DNA of 64,000 nucleotides, from positions 1 through 64,000 of the forward strand of contig JAEURC010000002.1 in assembly GCA_016789025.1 (NCBI GenBank), written 5' to 3'. The notes under the pieces are model-generated. The model was not told where the DNA came from. It made no database searches and saw only the letters and a program-made list of their open reading frames with translations. Positions 42,153 to 50,739 of the stretch are shown piece by piece; the first letter of the stretch is position 1, and every line of letters begins with the position of its first letter. The position numbers were made by a program, and so were the translations under genes. Source of the stretch: Anaerolineales bacterium. GTDB lineage: Bacteria; Chloroflexota; Anaerolineae; Anaerolineales; Villigracilaceae.

Positions 42153-42771
42153 AACCATCGATCCGATCAAGCACTTGCTCCAGCAAGTGGGCGATTTCAT
42201 CGCGTTCGTCGCGGGCATCTTGAAGGGATTTCGCGATCGTATTCCGCTCATCTTCCGACTGGGAGGTGTTGAGCAAATGCTCCGAGCGGGTGATCTGCGC
42301 CAACTTATGGCTCATCTTTATTTCGAGCCTCTTGCGATACCCTTCATAGAATTCATAATCGCTGACAGTTTGGTGCGCGGGCTTGGTCTTTTGCGCCAGA
42401 ATATCTGAGATTGTCGGCAGGAACAGCGCGATATCGACCGGCTTTTCAATAAATTGCGTCACGCCGATGGCAATCGCGAAATCCTTGTCCTCGGGCGTGA
42501 CGTACGTTGCAGAGAGGAAAACCACCGGCAGGTCGCGCGTAGCCGGGTCGATGCGCAGGCGATGGACGAGACTAAACCCATCCATTTTAGGCATCAAGAT
42601 GTCGGCAATCACCAGCAACGGGCGTTCCTTTTTGATCGCCTCCAGCGCTTCCTCCCCATTACGCGCCGTCACCACTCGATACCCTTTGAATTTAAGGGTG
42701 GTATCGAGCAGGTTGAGAATATCGGGAATGTCGTCTACTACGAGCAGGTAACCTTTTGTCTCCTCAGACAT
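42142..42771 (-). CDS. Response regulator receiver protein with C-terminal helix
   Basis: The ATG at 42771 gives 209 residues. A receiver domain fills residues about 5-125: acidic pair VVDDIPDILN, phospho-acceptor Asp in VIADILMPKMDG, Thr/Ser in VVFLSAT and Lys in FIEKPVD. Behind it is a coiled, highly charged helix region (YRKRLEIKMSHKLAQITRSEHLLNTSQSEDERNTIAKSLQDARDERDEIAHLLEQVLDRI) with no DNA-binding domain. It is probably an adaptor or a phosphate sink in a two-component pathway; no histidine kinase is next to it. The start follows TAGAAT by seven bases, without an RBS. Confidence 0.9.
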   Translation of the reverse strand: MSEETKGYLLVVDDIPDILNLLDTTLKFKGYRVVTARNGEEALEAIKKERPLLVIADILMPKMDGFSLVHRLRIDPATRDLPVVFLSATYVTPEDKDFAIAIGVTQFIEKPVDIALFLPTISDILAQKTKPAHQTVSDYEFYEGYRKRLEIKMSHKLAQITRSEHLLNTSQSEDERNTIAKSLQDARDERDEIAHLLEQVLDRIDGSKK

Positions 42772-42778
42772 GTCGCCA

Positions 42779-42784
42779 ATTCTA
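42779..42784 (-). promoter_or_regulatory. -10 box of a probable leaderless promoter (response regulator)
   Basis: The minus strand reads TAGAAT, seven bases, then the ATG at 42771. No Shine-Dalgarno sequence is present and no good -35 is visible. Confidence 0.45.
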
Positions 42785-42827
42785 CCATCATGACCGAACA
42801 GAAAAATAGTACGATGATTGCAAAAAT

Positions 42828-43112
42828 TCATCCCTCTACGAAAAGCAGACAATCCCCATCCCATTTGATGCGCGTGGACGGCGCTTTGCGGCGGTGCGTC
42901 TGCTTTGCCACGTAGTCGAGAATTTCACGTCTCCTTCCTTTTGCCCATGGATACAGCGCATCCCACTCCGCTTCGGCTGGGAACCAGACCATGGCAACCG
43001 TGTCACCGCCGCCGAATTCCCAGTAGAACTCGCAGGTATTCTTTTTCAGCCAGCCTTCGACATATTGGATTTTTCCGTGACGACCCGATGTGCCGACCTT
43101 GATATTTTTCAT
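42828..43112 (-). CDS. Conserved small protein, paralogue A of an unrecognised family
   Basis: The 94-residue protein shares clear similarity with the protein at 45793-46083: both have K(V/I)-x-K-G-G-like starts, then QYxEGxLxKKNTCEFYWEFGG, DTVAxxWFP, AEWDAxYPWAxGRR and KAPSxxxxW near the end. The pattern of two Trp-rich strands and one conserved Cys suggests a small alpha/beta fold, perhaps ligand binding. There is no signal peptide or membrane segment, so it is cytoplasmic. I do not know the family. RBS-like AGGGGG precedes the ATG. It lies 20 nt downstream of the AlgJ-like gene on the same strand. Confidence 0.85.
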   Translation of the reverse strand: MKNIKVGTSGRHGKIQYVEGWLKKNTCEFYWEFGGGDTVAMVWFPAEAEWDALYPWAKGRRREILDYVAKQTHRRKAPSTRIKWDGDCLLFVEG

Positions 43113-43132
43113 GTTGATTCCCCCTCGCTATA

Positions 43133-44149
43133 CTAACGGTTTGGGTCGATGAACTTGAACAGGTCGTCCAAATAACGTTCGGCAAATTCGATGACGACCA
43201 CATCAGGTTCTTGTTCATCCACCCATGATAAATTCCAGATCCCGCCGCCGCTGAAATTTTGGATAAATATCCCGCGATGAAAATGTTCGCCTAGCATGGG
43301 GTTGACGTTGAAAAAGTATGAGTCGTAGTAGATGACGAGGTTCGGCAACGTTTCATCCGGGTTATATGAGAATAATAATTTGCGTCCGCCGAGGTTAATG
43401 GTTTTGTACGATGTGGCAAGGTCAAAATTGGGAGCGAGTCGGAGTTTTGACTCGGTCAGCGAAGTGGCGCCGATCACGTTGGCAAGGTCGAGCGACTCAG
43501 GCTCCAGCAATTGCTCTGCGAAATCTGACAATGGGCGCGGGGAAAGATTCGGATAGGATTCGCCCAACCGCTCAATCAAAAGAGAATACGCCAGGTAGGC
43601 GCCGTAATCGTTCCAATGCGTGTCGGTGGCGAGATAAATTTCCCGTTCGGTTTTGGCTTGCAAGAGGGCTGGACGGAGATCAAGAATCTGAGTCTCGCCA
43701 TGCGCGGAAAGATAGGCGGCAACCTGATCCAATTTCGATTCAGTTCCAATCCGGGCGATTTGGGATGGCACGCGCTCCGGGTAAATGGTGTTTTTGCTCG
43801 GCACGATAACGACAACCAGCATGATACCGCGCTCCGCATAAGCCGAAGATAGCGCATCCAGATTGACTTGAAACTGCGCCAGCTGTTCCTCTGTGAATGA
43901 TGCGGATTTCTCGTACACATCGAGGTCGCCCTCCGCGGTGTAGACGAGCCAGCCGTCATCGCCGACGACAACTTTCGGGAAGACGCGGTCGCCGAGGGTT
44001 AGACGCAGGTTCGAGGTCCATGTGACGAGGCGCGCGCGGGTGTAGAAAGAGTCTTCGATGGCGTAGGGGTCGAAGGCGAGAGTCCGCAATGGGATGAGGA
44101 GCATCCCAAGAAAAAGAACAATGAAAAGTTTAGCGTAATGGCGCGTCAT
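43133..44149 (-). CDS. AlgJ/AlgX-like SGNH hydrolase (O-acetyltransferase partner)
   Basis: The 338-residue protein has an N-terminal signal anchor (LFIVLFLGMLLIPLRTLAF), then a periplasmic/extracellular SGNH domain. The block VVVGDDGWLVYTAEGDLDVYEK and the catalytic Asp-x-His motif YLATDTHWNDYGAYLAYSLL are the hallmark of AlgJ/AlgX, which transfer acetyl from a membrane acyl carrier to polysaccharide. YYDSYFFNVNPMLGEHF gives the nucleophile Ser region. Its ATG directly follows the stop of the MBOAT gene (TAAATG), so the two are translationally coupled and work together. Confidence 0.9.
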   Translation of the reverse strand: MTRHYAKLFIVLFLGMLLIPLRTLAFDPYAIEDSFYTRARLVTWTSNLRLTLGDRVFPKVVVGDDGWLVYTAEGDLDVYEKSASFTEEQLAQFQVNLDALSSAYAERGIMLVVVIVPSKNTIYPERVPSQIARIGTESKLDQVAAYLSAHGETQILDLRPALLQAKTEREIYLATDTHWNDYGAYLAYSLLIERLGESYPNLSPRPLSDFAEQLLEPESLDLANVIGATSLTESKLRLAPNFDLATSYKTINLGGRKLLFSYNPDETLPNLVIYYDSYFFNVNPMLGEHFHRGIFIQNFSGGGIWNLSWVDEQEPDVVVIEFAERYLDDLFKFIDPNR

Positions 44150-45568
44150 TTAGAAGCCTTCATAAATACCCGGAACGAAACCGTTGGTTGCCATCATGCC
44201 GACGGACAAAATGAACAGCGCGATCAAGAGGATGTCGCTTGCGAGTGTGCGCGCGAACGATCTTTGCTCATCGCTTTGAAAACGGACGCCGAACGGCAAT
44301 GCGAACAACAAACCTGCCGCGAGCGCAATGAGGAACGATGGCTCGATGAAAGGAAGCGGGCGCGTATCGTGAAATGAAAGCGGGAACGGCGTTTGAACCA
44401 TGCCGCCGAGTAGGCGCAGGTATTCGATTGTGTAATCGAGGCTCGGCGAACGGAAGACGAGCCATGTGAGTAAAATGATCGCGAGCGCGTAGAGGTGACG
44501 GATCGGTTGAAACGATCTTTGCAACCAGCGATTGAGGAACAGGTTTTCGAGCACAATGAAGAAGCCGTGAAGCAGACCCCACACTACAAAATTGACCGCG
44601 ACGCCATGCCATAATCCAGTGAGCAAAAATACGATAAGGATATTCAGCGATTGACCGATGACGGGAATCCGTTTGCGTTCGAGGGGGAAGAAGACATAAT
44701 CGCGGAACCACGTGGATAGGGAAATATGCCAACGCCGCCAAAAGTCGCCGATGGATTGCGAGAGGTAGGGGAGATCGAAGTTCTCGATGAAGCGAAAGCC
44801 CATCATCATGGCAAGCCCGATCGCCATATCGGTGTAGCCTGAAAAGTCAAAGTAAATTTGCAGGGCATACCCAACCAAGCCCATCCATGCGTATGCGGGC
44901 GTAAGCGCGGACGTAGGCAAGCCAAAGACTGCGTCCACTGTGACGCCGAGGACATCGGCGATCAATATTTTTTTCGCAAAGCCTTTCAAGAAGCGACGAA
45001 TGCCGTTAGCGATTTGGTCCGCGTTTATAGTTGGGCTGGGTAGTTGTTCGGCAAGGCTTCGATAACGGACGATGGGACCGACGAGCAATTTCGGGAACAT
45101 CAATACGTAAAACGCAAACGAGATGAAATCCTTCTCTGGCTGAACTGTCCCTTTGTGGACATCGAGTATATACGAAATGAGTTGAAAACTGATGAACGAC
45201 AAGCCGAGGGGGAAGGTCAGCGAATCGAGCAGGGTCGTGAGTCGGGCGGGGAAGAATCTGTCGAGTCCGAAAAAGAGCGGGTACCCGTAGGCGAGAAACA
45301 GTTTGAAGAAGGCGAGCGCGCCGAGGTTGACGAGCAGTCCGAGAGGCAGAATCCATTTTGAGAATCGGGATGTGAATAACTGCGCCAACGCGTAATTGGC
45401 AACGATCAACGCGGCGATGAACACGAGATTGATCGGACTCCCCCACGCGTAAAAGAGTCCGCTGGCGAGGATGCCCAACACGGGACGCCAACGCGGCTGG
45501 GCAATGAAATACGCGATGAGGAAGAACGGGAGGAAGAGAAACAGAAAGAGCGCGGTGTTGAAGTTCAT
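44150..45568 (-). CDS. MBOAT O-acyltransferase (AlgI/DltB-like)
   Basis: The 472-residue protein is a polytopic membrane-bound O-acyltransferase. It opens MNFNTALFLFLFLPFFLIAYF, typical of AlgI, and has LPLGLSFISFQLISYILDV-like segments, KKILIADVL, the block RRWHISLSTWFRDYVFFPL and the catalytic His in GLWHGVAVNFVVWGLLHGF. AlgI moves acetyl from a cytoplasmic donor across the membrane, and the AlgJ-like protein then places it on the glycan. The glycan here is unknown. A TATAAT is 15 nt before the ATG and no RBS is obvious. Confidence 0.92.
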   Translation of the reverse strand: MNFNTALFLFLFLPFFLIAYFIAQPRWRPVLGILASGLFYAWGSPINLVFIAALIVANYALAQLFTSRFSKWILPLGLLVNLGALAFFKLFLAYGYPLFFGLDRFFPARLTTLLDSLTFPLGLSFISFQLISYILDVHKGTVQPEKDFISFAFYVLMFPKLLVGPIVRYRSLAEQLPSPTINADQIANGIRRFLKGFAKKILIADVLGVTVDAVFGLPTSALTPAYAWMGLVGYALQIYFDFSGYTDMAIGLAMMMGFRFIENFDLPYLSQSIGDFWRRWHISLSTWFRDYVFFPLERKRIPVIGQSLNILIVFLLTGLWHGVAVNFVVWGLLHGFFIVLENLFLNRWLQRSFQPIRHLYALAIILLTWLVFRSPSLDYTIEYLRLLGGMVQTPFPLSFHDTRPLPFIEPSFLIALAAGLLFALPFGVRFQSDEQRSFARTLASDILLIALFILSVGMMATNGFVPGIYEGF

Positions 45569-45684
45569 GAGGCAGACGCGGCAATTATAACGGAGAGAGT
45601 TGCCCGTCGACCGCTACATACAAACTGCTTTTTTGTACACGGATTCCACGGAAAACACGGAAATTTAATTCTCAGTGCGGGACG

Positions 45685-45769
45685 ATGTGAGGGAGTGGCG
45701 CATTGTGCCACGACCGAAGGGTCTCTTATGTTGATGGTTGAGACCCTTCGCTGCCGCTCAGGGAGACAT
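45685..45769. repeat. Dispersed imperfect palindrome, copy 4
   Basis: CGAAGGGTCTC and GAGACCCTTCG are exact inverted repeats around a short loop, and the outer ends read ATGTGAGGG and CTCAGGGAGACAT. The surrounding gap 45569-45792 contains nothing else but a short simple-sequence piece (CACGGATTCCACGGAAAACACGG). Confidence 0.7.
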
Positions 45770-45792
45770 TTCTGAGAGGATTTCCGATTATT

Positions 45793-46083
45793 TCACCCAT
45801 TGACCAGAAGCACGGTTCCCTCTTCCCACCTCAGCGTGGACGAGGGCGCTTGTTTCTTGCGGACTTGTTCCGCCATGTCTTTCACGATCTCCATGCGCCG
45901 CCCCGCCGCCCAGGGATATTTCGCATCCCACTCCGCATCCGTTTTCGGGAACCAGATGATCGCAACCGTGTCGGCTCCGCCAAATTCCCAGTAAAACTCG
46001 CAGGTATTCTTTTTGAACAACGAGCCTTCGATGTATTGAACCGTGCCCGACCCGCCCTTTGTGATGATGTTGATCTTTGCCAT
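45793..46083 (-). CDS. Conserved small protein, paralogue B of an unrecognised family
   Basis: The 96-residue protein is paralogous to that at 42828-43112, with the shared blocks KKNTCEFYWEFGGADTVA, DAEWDAKYPWAAGRRMEI and KQAPSSTLRW. It starts MAKINIITKGGSGTVQYIEG. The RBS GAGGAG precedes the ATG. It lies upstream of the AlgI-like gene on the same strand, separated by repeat copy 4, while paralogue A lies downstream of the AlgJ-like gene, so the two bracket the O-acetylation pair. Function unknown. The protein is small, soluble and rich in aromatic residues. Confidence 0.85.
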   Translation of the reverse strand: MAKINIITKGGSGTVQYIEGSLFKKNTCEFYWEFGGADTVAIIWFPKTDAEWDAKYPWAAGRRMEIVKDMAEQVRKKQAPSSTLRWEEGTVLLVNG

Positions 46084-46095
46084 GTGTAATACTCC

Positions 46096-46461
46096 TCAGT
46101 GATTTGCGTTATCTTCGGTTGCCTGCATGATCGAAAGTATAACCCCTTGCAAGTTCTTCATCACATCATTATTCCAAAAGCGGATCACGCGATAGCCTTC
46201 TACTTTCAGGTACTTTGTTCTTTCCTCGTCATATTCTTTTTGTTCAAGATGCTGACTGCCATCCAGTTCGATGACGAGTTTCTTCTCTATACAGACAAAG
46301 TCGGGGATGTAATTGCCAATAGCGTGTTGCCTGCGGAATGTAACGCCTAATTGGTCGTTGCGAATCTTTGACCAGAGTTTTCGCTCGGCAGGAGTCGGGT
46401 CTTTGCGGAGTTTTCCCGCGAAATTCATGGTTTTTGGGTTGCTTCGTTTTTTACGTGGCAT
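46096..46461 (-). CDS. DUF559 endonuclease-like protein
   Basis: The ATG at 46461, preceded by AAAGGA, gives 121 residues (a longer frame starts at 46542). The protein contains the DUF559/Vsr-like endonuclease core: ERKLWSKIRNDQLGVTFRRQHAIGNYIPDFVCIEKKLVIELDGSQHLEQKEYDEERTKYLKVEGYRVIRFWNNDVMKN. The PD-(D/E)xK-like Asp, Glu and Lys residues are in DFVCIEKKLVIELDG. Such proteins are thought to be nucleases related to very short patch repair enzymes; they often lie near mobile or restriction genes. Here it lies next to simple-sequence repeats. Confidence 0.85.
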   Translation of the reverse strand: MPRKKRSNPKTMNFAGKLRKDPTPAERKLWSKIRNDQLGVTFRRQHAIGNYIPDFVCIEKKLVIELDGSQHLEQKEYDEERTKYLKVEGYRVIRFWNNDVMKNLQGVILSIMQATEDNANH

Positions 46462-46488
46462 CGTTGCATCCTTTCTGCCCCACCCCTG

Positions 46489-46531
46489 CCCTCCCCAAAT
46501 GCGACGATAAACCTGTCGAATTTGGGGAGGG
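46489..46531. repeat. Palindrome CCCTCCCCAAAT..ATTTGGGGAGGG
   Basis: Two perfect 12-bp arms (46489-46500 and 46520-46531) surround a 19-base centre that itself contains CGAC..GTCG. It lies between the FAD/Fe-S gene end and the DUF559 start and could act as a terminator hairpin for the former, but the T-tract is missing. Confidence 0.6.
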
Positions 46532-46563
46532 GGAAGCTTCAACTTGGGTAGAAATAAAAATAT

Positions 46564-49500
46564 TCATTCCAACTTCACATTCACATCCCCCGAATCCGAC
46601 GAGATGTAGTTTGAATCCGCATACAGAATTTTGTCGTCGTATTCGGGGGAGGACGGGAGGGGGTTAAAACTCCCACTCACCAACGCCTCCCTCACCCACT
46701 CGATAGGATGCCGCGCTTCGAGTCCGCTTCCGTGCCGCACTTGCATCCTGCACGCCGCGCCTGTAGAAGCGATTTCCGATTTTCGATTTTCGATTTCCGA
46801 GTGCGCGATCTCACTTTCCACTTTCCACTTTCTACTCTCTCCTCCTCTATTCACTATTCCTCTTCTCACTGCGCCCTCAAACAACTTCATCGAAACCTCA
46901 TAATGCTCAGCCTCGAAACCGAACGTCCCTGCCATGCCGCAACAACCCGCGTCGCTCAACTCTACATCAAAGCCACACGCGCGCAACAACTCCACGCTTG
47001 CCTTCGCCCCGCTTGCGATTCCGTCCGCCGACGGTCCCTCCGCGCGTTGGTGGCAATGCGGATGAAATTTTATTTTTCGATTTTCATTCCCAATTTCATT
47101 TCGATTCCCCAGATTACCCAGTCTGGCTACGCGCAAGGCAGCAAACGACGATGATCGCAACAAGAACTCATCCAACAACCAGACTTTCGACTCACGCACG
47201 CTAATTTCCTCAGCGGATTCAGGAAGCAGATCCGCGTAATCATTTTTCAGAAGATAAATTTCTGGAGGCTCCACCCCGACGATAAACGCTTCACGCGACG
47301 GGTCAACCTGATTCAACAACTTCAGCATTTTCCTAGCGTGACGCCGCGCCGCATCCACGAATCCCTTCGAGAACAGAGACGCCCCCGCGCCGACGATCGA
47401 CAACACGCGGACATCGTATCCGCACATCGTCAACACTTCCAACGCCGCTTCCTCCACTTGAGGTTCGATGTAACGGGAAAACACATCGGGAAGAAAAATA
47501 ACTTTTGGCATGTCATTCTGAGGAGCCGCGTAGCGGCGACGAAGAATCTCCTCGTCGTGACTGAGACTCTTCGCTCCGCTCAGAGTGACATGGCGTGAAG
47601 CAATCCTCGGCAACGCCCTCTCCTCCGCTAACCCCAACGCCTTCGTGATCAACTTCTTCGTCGGCGCGAACTCCATTAACCCATTCGCCAGCGGCGCGAC
47701 GTACGTCATCATCTTCGCCACGACATGAAAATACCCGAACACATAATCCCGCAGCGGACGACGATGAGTCTTGTAATATTCGTTCTCAAACTCATACTTC
47801 AACTTCGCCATATCCACCCCGCTGGGACATTCCGCCTTGCAACCCTTGCATGCTAAACAAAGGTCAAGCGCAGAAAAAACTGAATTTTCGATTTCCGATT
47901 TACGATTTACGATTGATCCAGCCTTCACCTGTGTACTTGTATACCTGTCTACCTGTGTACCTCTTATCAACTCCCGCAACAAATTCGCCCTCCCCCTCGT
48001 CGAGTACATCTCGTCCCGCGTCGCATGAAACGACGGACACATCACGCCTGTGGACTTCCTGCACACGCCTTGACCATTACACTGCTCGACAGCCAGCTCG
48101 AAACTGCCCTGCCGATCAAATGAAAGACTCGGCTTCCATGCTTCGGTTTTGTAGTCCACGCCATAGCGCAAATTCGCGTCCATCTTTTGCGGGTGAATGA
48201 TCTTGCCTGGATTCAAAATATGATTTGGGTCCGCCGCGTTTTTCAGCAGACGCATCGCTTCTATCACATCAGGACCGTATGCGCGCGCGAGATGCTCCGA
48301 ACGCGCCAAGCCGTCGCCGTGTTCACTGCTCATCGCGCCGCCCAGACTCAACGTCAGAGAAAGAACCGCTTCGCTAATCGAGCGCAGACTCTCCACGCCG
48401 CGACTCGTCTTCAAATCCAACACAGGACGAATGTGCAAACATCCCGCCGAGGCGTGCGCGTATATCCCGCCTTCCGTTCCATGCGCGGATAAAATCTTCT
48501 CCACCTCGCGCACGAATTCGCCCAGGCGCTCGACGGGTATCGCGCAATCCTCAATGAACGCGATCGGACGCGCCGAACGCGGTTGAGAATCCAGCAAGCC
48601 AAGCCCCATCTTGCGGACATTCCAAATCCGCGCTTGGTCTTCATTTGATTTGGCAATAAAAATTTTTTCACCGCCTCGCGCTGAGCGGAGGTCTGAGCGA
48701 AGCGGAGCGGAGGCGAAGACCGTAGTCGAAGCGCTTTGCGTCGTATCGAGACCACTCGCCTTTGTTTTCAAAGAGTCGGCGTCATCGCCGCTAAACTCCA
48801 CAACCAACAACGCGGCGGGATTACCGTCAATCCAACTTGCCTCGCTCGCGTATCCCGCCGAATTGCGCGCCGCGCGGATGATCGTGTTTGGAATCAACTC
48901 AATCGCGGACGGATTGTGAGTCAACAAGCGCGGCACATCATCGCACGCATCCACGACGCTCGCGTACGAAAGGACAACAAGAATCGTATGCTTCGGTTTC
49001 GGCACGAGATTCACCTTCATTCTGCGAATCACCGCCAGCGTGCCTTCCGACCCTGCAATCAATGGCGCGAGATTCAAATTTGAAACACGCGGATACATCC
49101 CCTCCCATCGCGGCGGCGCGGATGCCGTCCACGGCAATAAATAATTCAACCGATACCCCGCCGCATTCCGCCATGTCTTTGGATAATTCTGCTTTATCGC
49201 CTCCGCATACTTCTCGCGAATCTCCAACACCGCCGAAACCATCCTTGACTGCTCACTGTTCACTGATAACTTTTCACTCACAGTTCCCCATCTTTCCAAG
49301 CCCCCATCTCCCAAAATCACATCCGCTTCCAAAATATGATCCGCGCTCACGCCATAGACGATCGAATGCGCGCCCGTCGCGTTGTTTGCGATCACGCCGC
49401 CCATTGTCGCGCGTTCGGCGGAGGCAGGGTCGGGACCAAACATCAGTCCGTGCTTTGATGCGGCTTTGTTCAGGTCAGCAAGGACAACGCCAGGCTCGAC

Positions 49501-49866
49501 GATTGCAAATCCCTCCTCCGCGTTGATCTCAATGATCTTGTCCAACCAGCGCGAGCAATCGAGGATCAACGCCTCGCCAATTGCCTGCCCTGCCAACGAT
49601 GTCCCTGCACCACGCGGCAAAATTGGAATCGTATATTTCGCCGCCAACTCAACCGCCGCATGCAACTCTTCTTGCGTGCGCGGAATCACAACTCCCAGCG
49701 GTTCGATCTGATAGATACTCGCGTCGGTGCTGTACAGAATCCGCGACGCTGAATCGGTGCGGATATCGCCAGTGAAATGTTTATGCAGTTCGTATAAAAA
49801 TTCGCGTGGAAGATGCGTAGAAAACTCCGAGGTCTTGAAGACCTCGGAGTTTTTGAATCTGGTCAC
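46564..49866 (-). CDS. FAD-linked / Fe-S oxidoreductase (GlcD-GlcF-like fusion) carrying several in-frame repeat insertions
   Basis: The 1100-residue frame combines an FAD-binding oxidase ([36 protein letters not shown], then [33 protein letters not shown]), the matching FAD-oxidase C domain ([15 protein letters not shown]), a 4Fe-4S domain ([25 protein letters not shown]) and a CCG domain ([10 protein letters not shown]...[13 protein letters not shown]). It would oxidise a 2-hydroxy acid such as glycolate, D-lactate or D-2-hydroxyglutarate. At least seven segments unrelated to the family interrupt it, at residues about 5-16, 190-206, 368-403, 634-666, 758-787, 910-930 and 1006-1031. Each is encoded by palindromic or simple-sequence DNA, yet the frame stays open. 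The start is a GTG that overlaps the gpmA stop (GTGA); no better start is seen. Confidence 0.9.
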   Translation of the reverse strand: MTRFKNSEVFKTSEFSTHLPREFLYELHKHFTGDIRTDSASRILYSTDASIYQIEPLGVVIPRTQEELHAAVELAAKYTIPILPRGAGTSLAGQAIGEALILDCSRWLDKIIEINAEEGFAIVEPGVVLADLNKAASKHGLMFGPDPASAERATMGGVIANNATGAHSIVYGVSADHILEADVILGDGGLERWGTVSEKLSVNSEQSRMVSAVLEIREKYAEAIKQNYPKTWRNAAGYRLNYLLPWTASAPPRWEGMYPRVSNLNLAPLIAGSEGTLAVIRRMKVNLVPKPKHTILVVLSYASVVDACDDVPRLLTHNPSAIELIPNTIIRAARNSAGYASEASWIDGNPAALLVVEFSGDDADSLKTKASGLDTTQSASTTVFASAPLRSDLRSARGGEKIFIAKSNEDQARIWNVRKMGLGLLDSQPRSARPIAFIEDCAIPVERLGEFVREVEKILSAHGTEGGIYAHASAGCLHIRPVLDLKTSRGVESLRSISEAVLSLTLSLGGAMSSEHGDGLARSEHLARAYGPDVIEAMRLLKNAADPNHILNPGKIIHPQKMDANLRYGVDYKTEAWKPSLSFDRQGSFELAVEQCNGQGVCRKSTGVMCPSFHATRDEMYSTRGRANLLRELIRGTQVDRYTSTQVKAGSIVNRKSEIENSVFSALDLCLACKGCKAECPSGVDMAKLKYEFENEYYKTHRRPLRDYVFGYFHVVAKMMTYVAPLANGLMEFAPTKKLITKALGLAEERALPRIASRHVTLSGAKSLSHDEEILRRRYAAPQNDMPKVIFLPDVFSRYIEPQVEEAALEVLTMCGYDVRVLSIVGAGASLFSKGFVDAARRHARKMLKLLNQVDPSREAFIVGVEPPEIYLLKNDYADLLPESAEEISVRESKVWLLDEFLLRSSSFAALRVARLGNLGNRNEIGNENRKIKFHPHCHQRAEGPSADGIASGAKASVELLRACGFDVELSDAGCCGMAGTFGFEAEHYEVSMKLFEGAVRRGIVNRGGESRKWKVESEIAHSEIENRKSEIASTGAACRMQVRHGSGLEARHPIEWVREALVSGSFNPLPSSPEYDDKILYADSNYISSDSGDVNVKLE
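47511..47590. repeat. Dispersed palindrome, copy 5, in frame inside the FAD/Fe-S gene
   Basis: The element runs TGTCATTCTGAG to CTCAGAGTGACA with GAAGAATCTC and GAGACTCTTCG inside and is the same family as copies 1 and 2. On the coding strand it contributes about 28 residues ([20 protein letters not shown]..) between the Fe-S and CCG domains. Confidence 0.8.
49821..49853 (-). repeat. Palindrome at the gpmA end / start of the FAD/Fe-S gene
   Basis: AAAACTCCGAGGTCT and AGACCTCGGAGTTTT form a 15-bp perfect stem with a three-base loop. On the minus strand it lies 10 nt past the gpmA stop codon and ends in T residues, so it may terminate the gpmA transcript while also being codons 5-16 of the next gene. 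Confidence 0.75.
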
Positions 49867-50609
49867 TTCGCCTTGCCCTGCCCCGCCACCGCCGCGGCTT
49901 TCTTTGCCGCTTCCTCAGGGTCGCCGAGATAATAATGCTTCATCGGCTTCAAGTTTTTATCCAACTCATAGACAAGCGGAACGCCTGTCGGGATGTTCAA
50001 CTCCGTGATCTCCGCATCCGAAATGTTATCGAGATATTTCACCATCGCGCGGATGCTGTTGCCATGCGCGGCGACGATAATGCGCTTGCCCGATTGAATC
50101 GCGGGACTCAACGTAGAATGCCAATACGGGAGAACGCGATCCAAAGTTATTTTCAACGATTCAGTGGCGGGCATCTGTTCGGGCGTCAACGAAGCGTAAC
50201 GCGGATCAAATTTCGGATGACGTTCATCCGTCAGTTCCAACGCGGGTGGCGGCACGTCATAACTGCGCCTCCAAACTTTCACTTGCGCCTCGCCATACTT
50301 TTCCGCCATCTCCGACTTGTTCAATCCCTGCAACGCGCCGTAATGACGCTCATTCAATTGCCACGCTTTCGTGACGGGAATCCATTCGAGATTCGACTCC
50401 TGCAAGATCGTCCACAATGTTTGGATCGCCCGCCGCAACACAGACGTGTACGCGACATCGAACACGAATCCTTCCGACTTCAACAGGCGACCCGCTTCGT
50501 GAGCCTCCGCCCTGCCCTGCTCGGTCAGCCCGACGTCCGTCCAACCTGTGAAGCGATTCTCAAGATTCCAAACGCTTTGACCATGTCGAACCAAAACAAG
50601 TTTATACAT
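49863..50609 (-). CDS. gpmA: 2,3-bisphosphoglycerate-dependent phosphoglycerate mutase
   Basis: GpmA interconverts 3- and 2-phosphoglycerate in glycolysis. The 248-residue protein has [29 protein letters not shown] (catalytic His in RHG, with the Arg/Asn phosphate contacts), [34 protein letters not shown] (second conserved Glu/His block) and [36 protein letters not shown]. It is full length. The gene is preceded by a hairpin (50637-50683) and its stop overlaps the GTG start of the FAD/Fe-S gene, an arrangement that would make the two a transcription unit if the intervening palindrome is read through. Confidence 0.97.
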   Translation of the reverse strand: MYKLVLVRHGQSVWNLENRFTGWTDVGLTEQGRAEAHEAGRLLKSEGFVFDVAYTSVLRRAIQTLWTILQESNLEWIPVTKAWQLNERHYGALQGLNKSEMAEKYGEAQVKVWRRSYDVPPPALELTDERHPKFDPRYASLTPEQMPATESLKITLDRVLPYWHSTLSPAIQSGKRIIVAAHGNSIRAMVKYLDNISDAEITELNIPTGVPLVYELDKNLKPMKHYYLGDPEEAAKKAAAVAGQGKAK

Positions 50610-50636
50610 CGCTCTGCTCCAAAAAATAATGAACGG

Positions 50637-50683
50637 CCCGCAGGTTTTTTTGAAAACCTTGTTGCGCGCTCAAAACCTGCGGG
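50637..50683. repeat. Terminator-like palindrome CCCGCAGGTTTT..AAAACCTGCGGG
   Basis: The 12-bp perfect arms (50637-50648 and 50672-50683) are a variant of the terminator at 17514-17566. Here it lies between the divergent gpmA and mutS genes, where no terminator is needed, so it is better seen as a repeat copy. Confidence 0.7.
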
Positions 50684-50727
50684 ACGGTTTGTAATCAAAA
50701 ATTTAAACGGATTATACAGCCTCATAG

Positions 50728-50733
50728 TAAAAT
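50728..50733 (+). promoter_or_regulatory. -10 box of a probable leaderless promoter (mutS)
   Basis: TAAAAT ends six bases before the mutS ATG and no RBS is present. A -35 is not obvious. Confidence 0.4.
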
Positions 50734-50739
50734 CACGCC

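Noticed and set aside
46564..49866. The in-frame insertions as signs of a decaying pseudogene
   Set aside because: The frame is open over 1100 codons and all flavin and Fe-S motifs are intact, so loss of function is not supported by the sequence.
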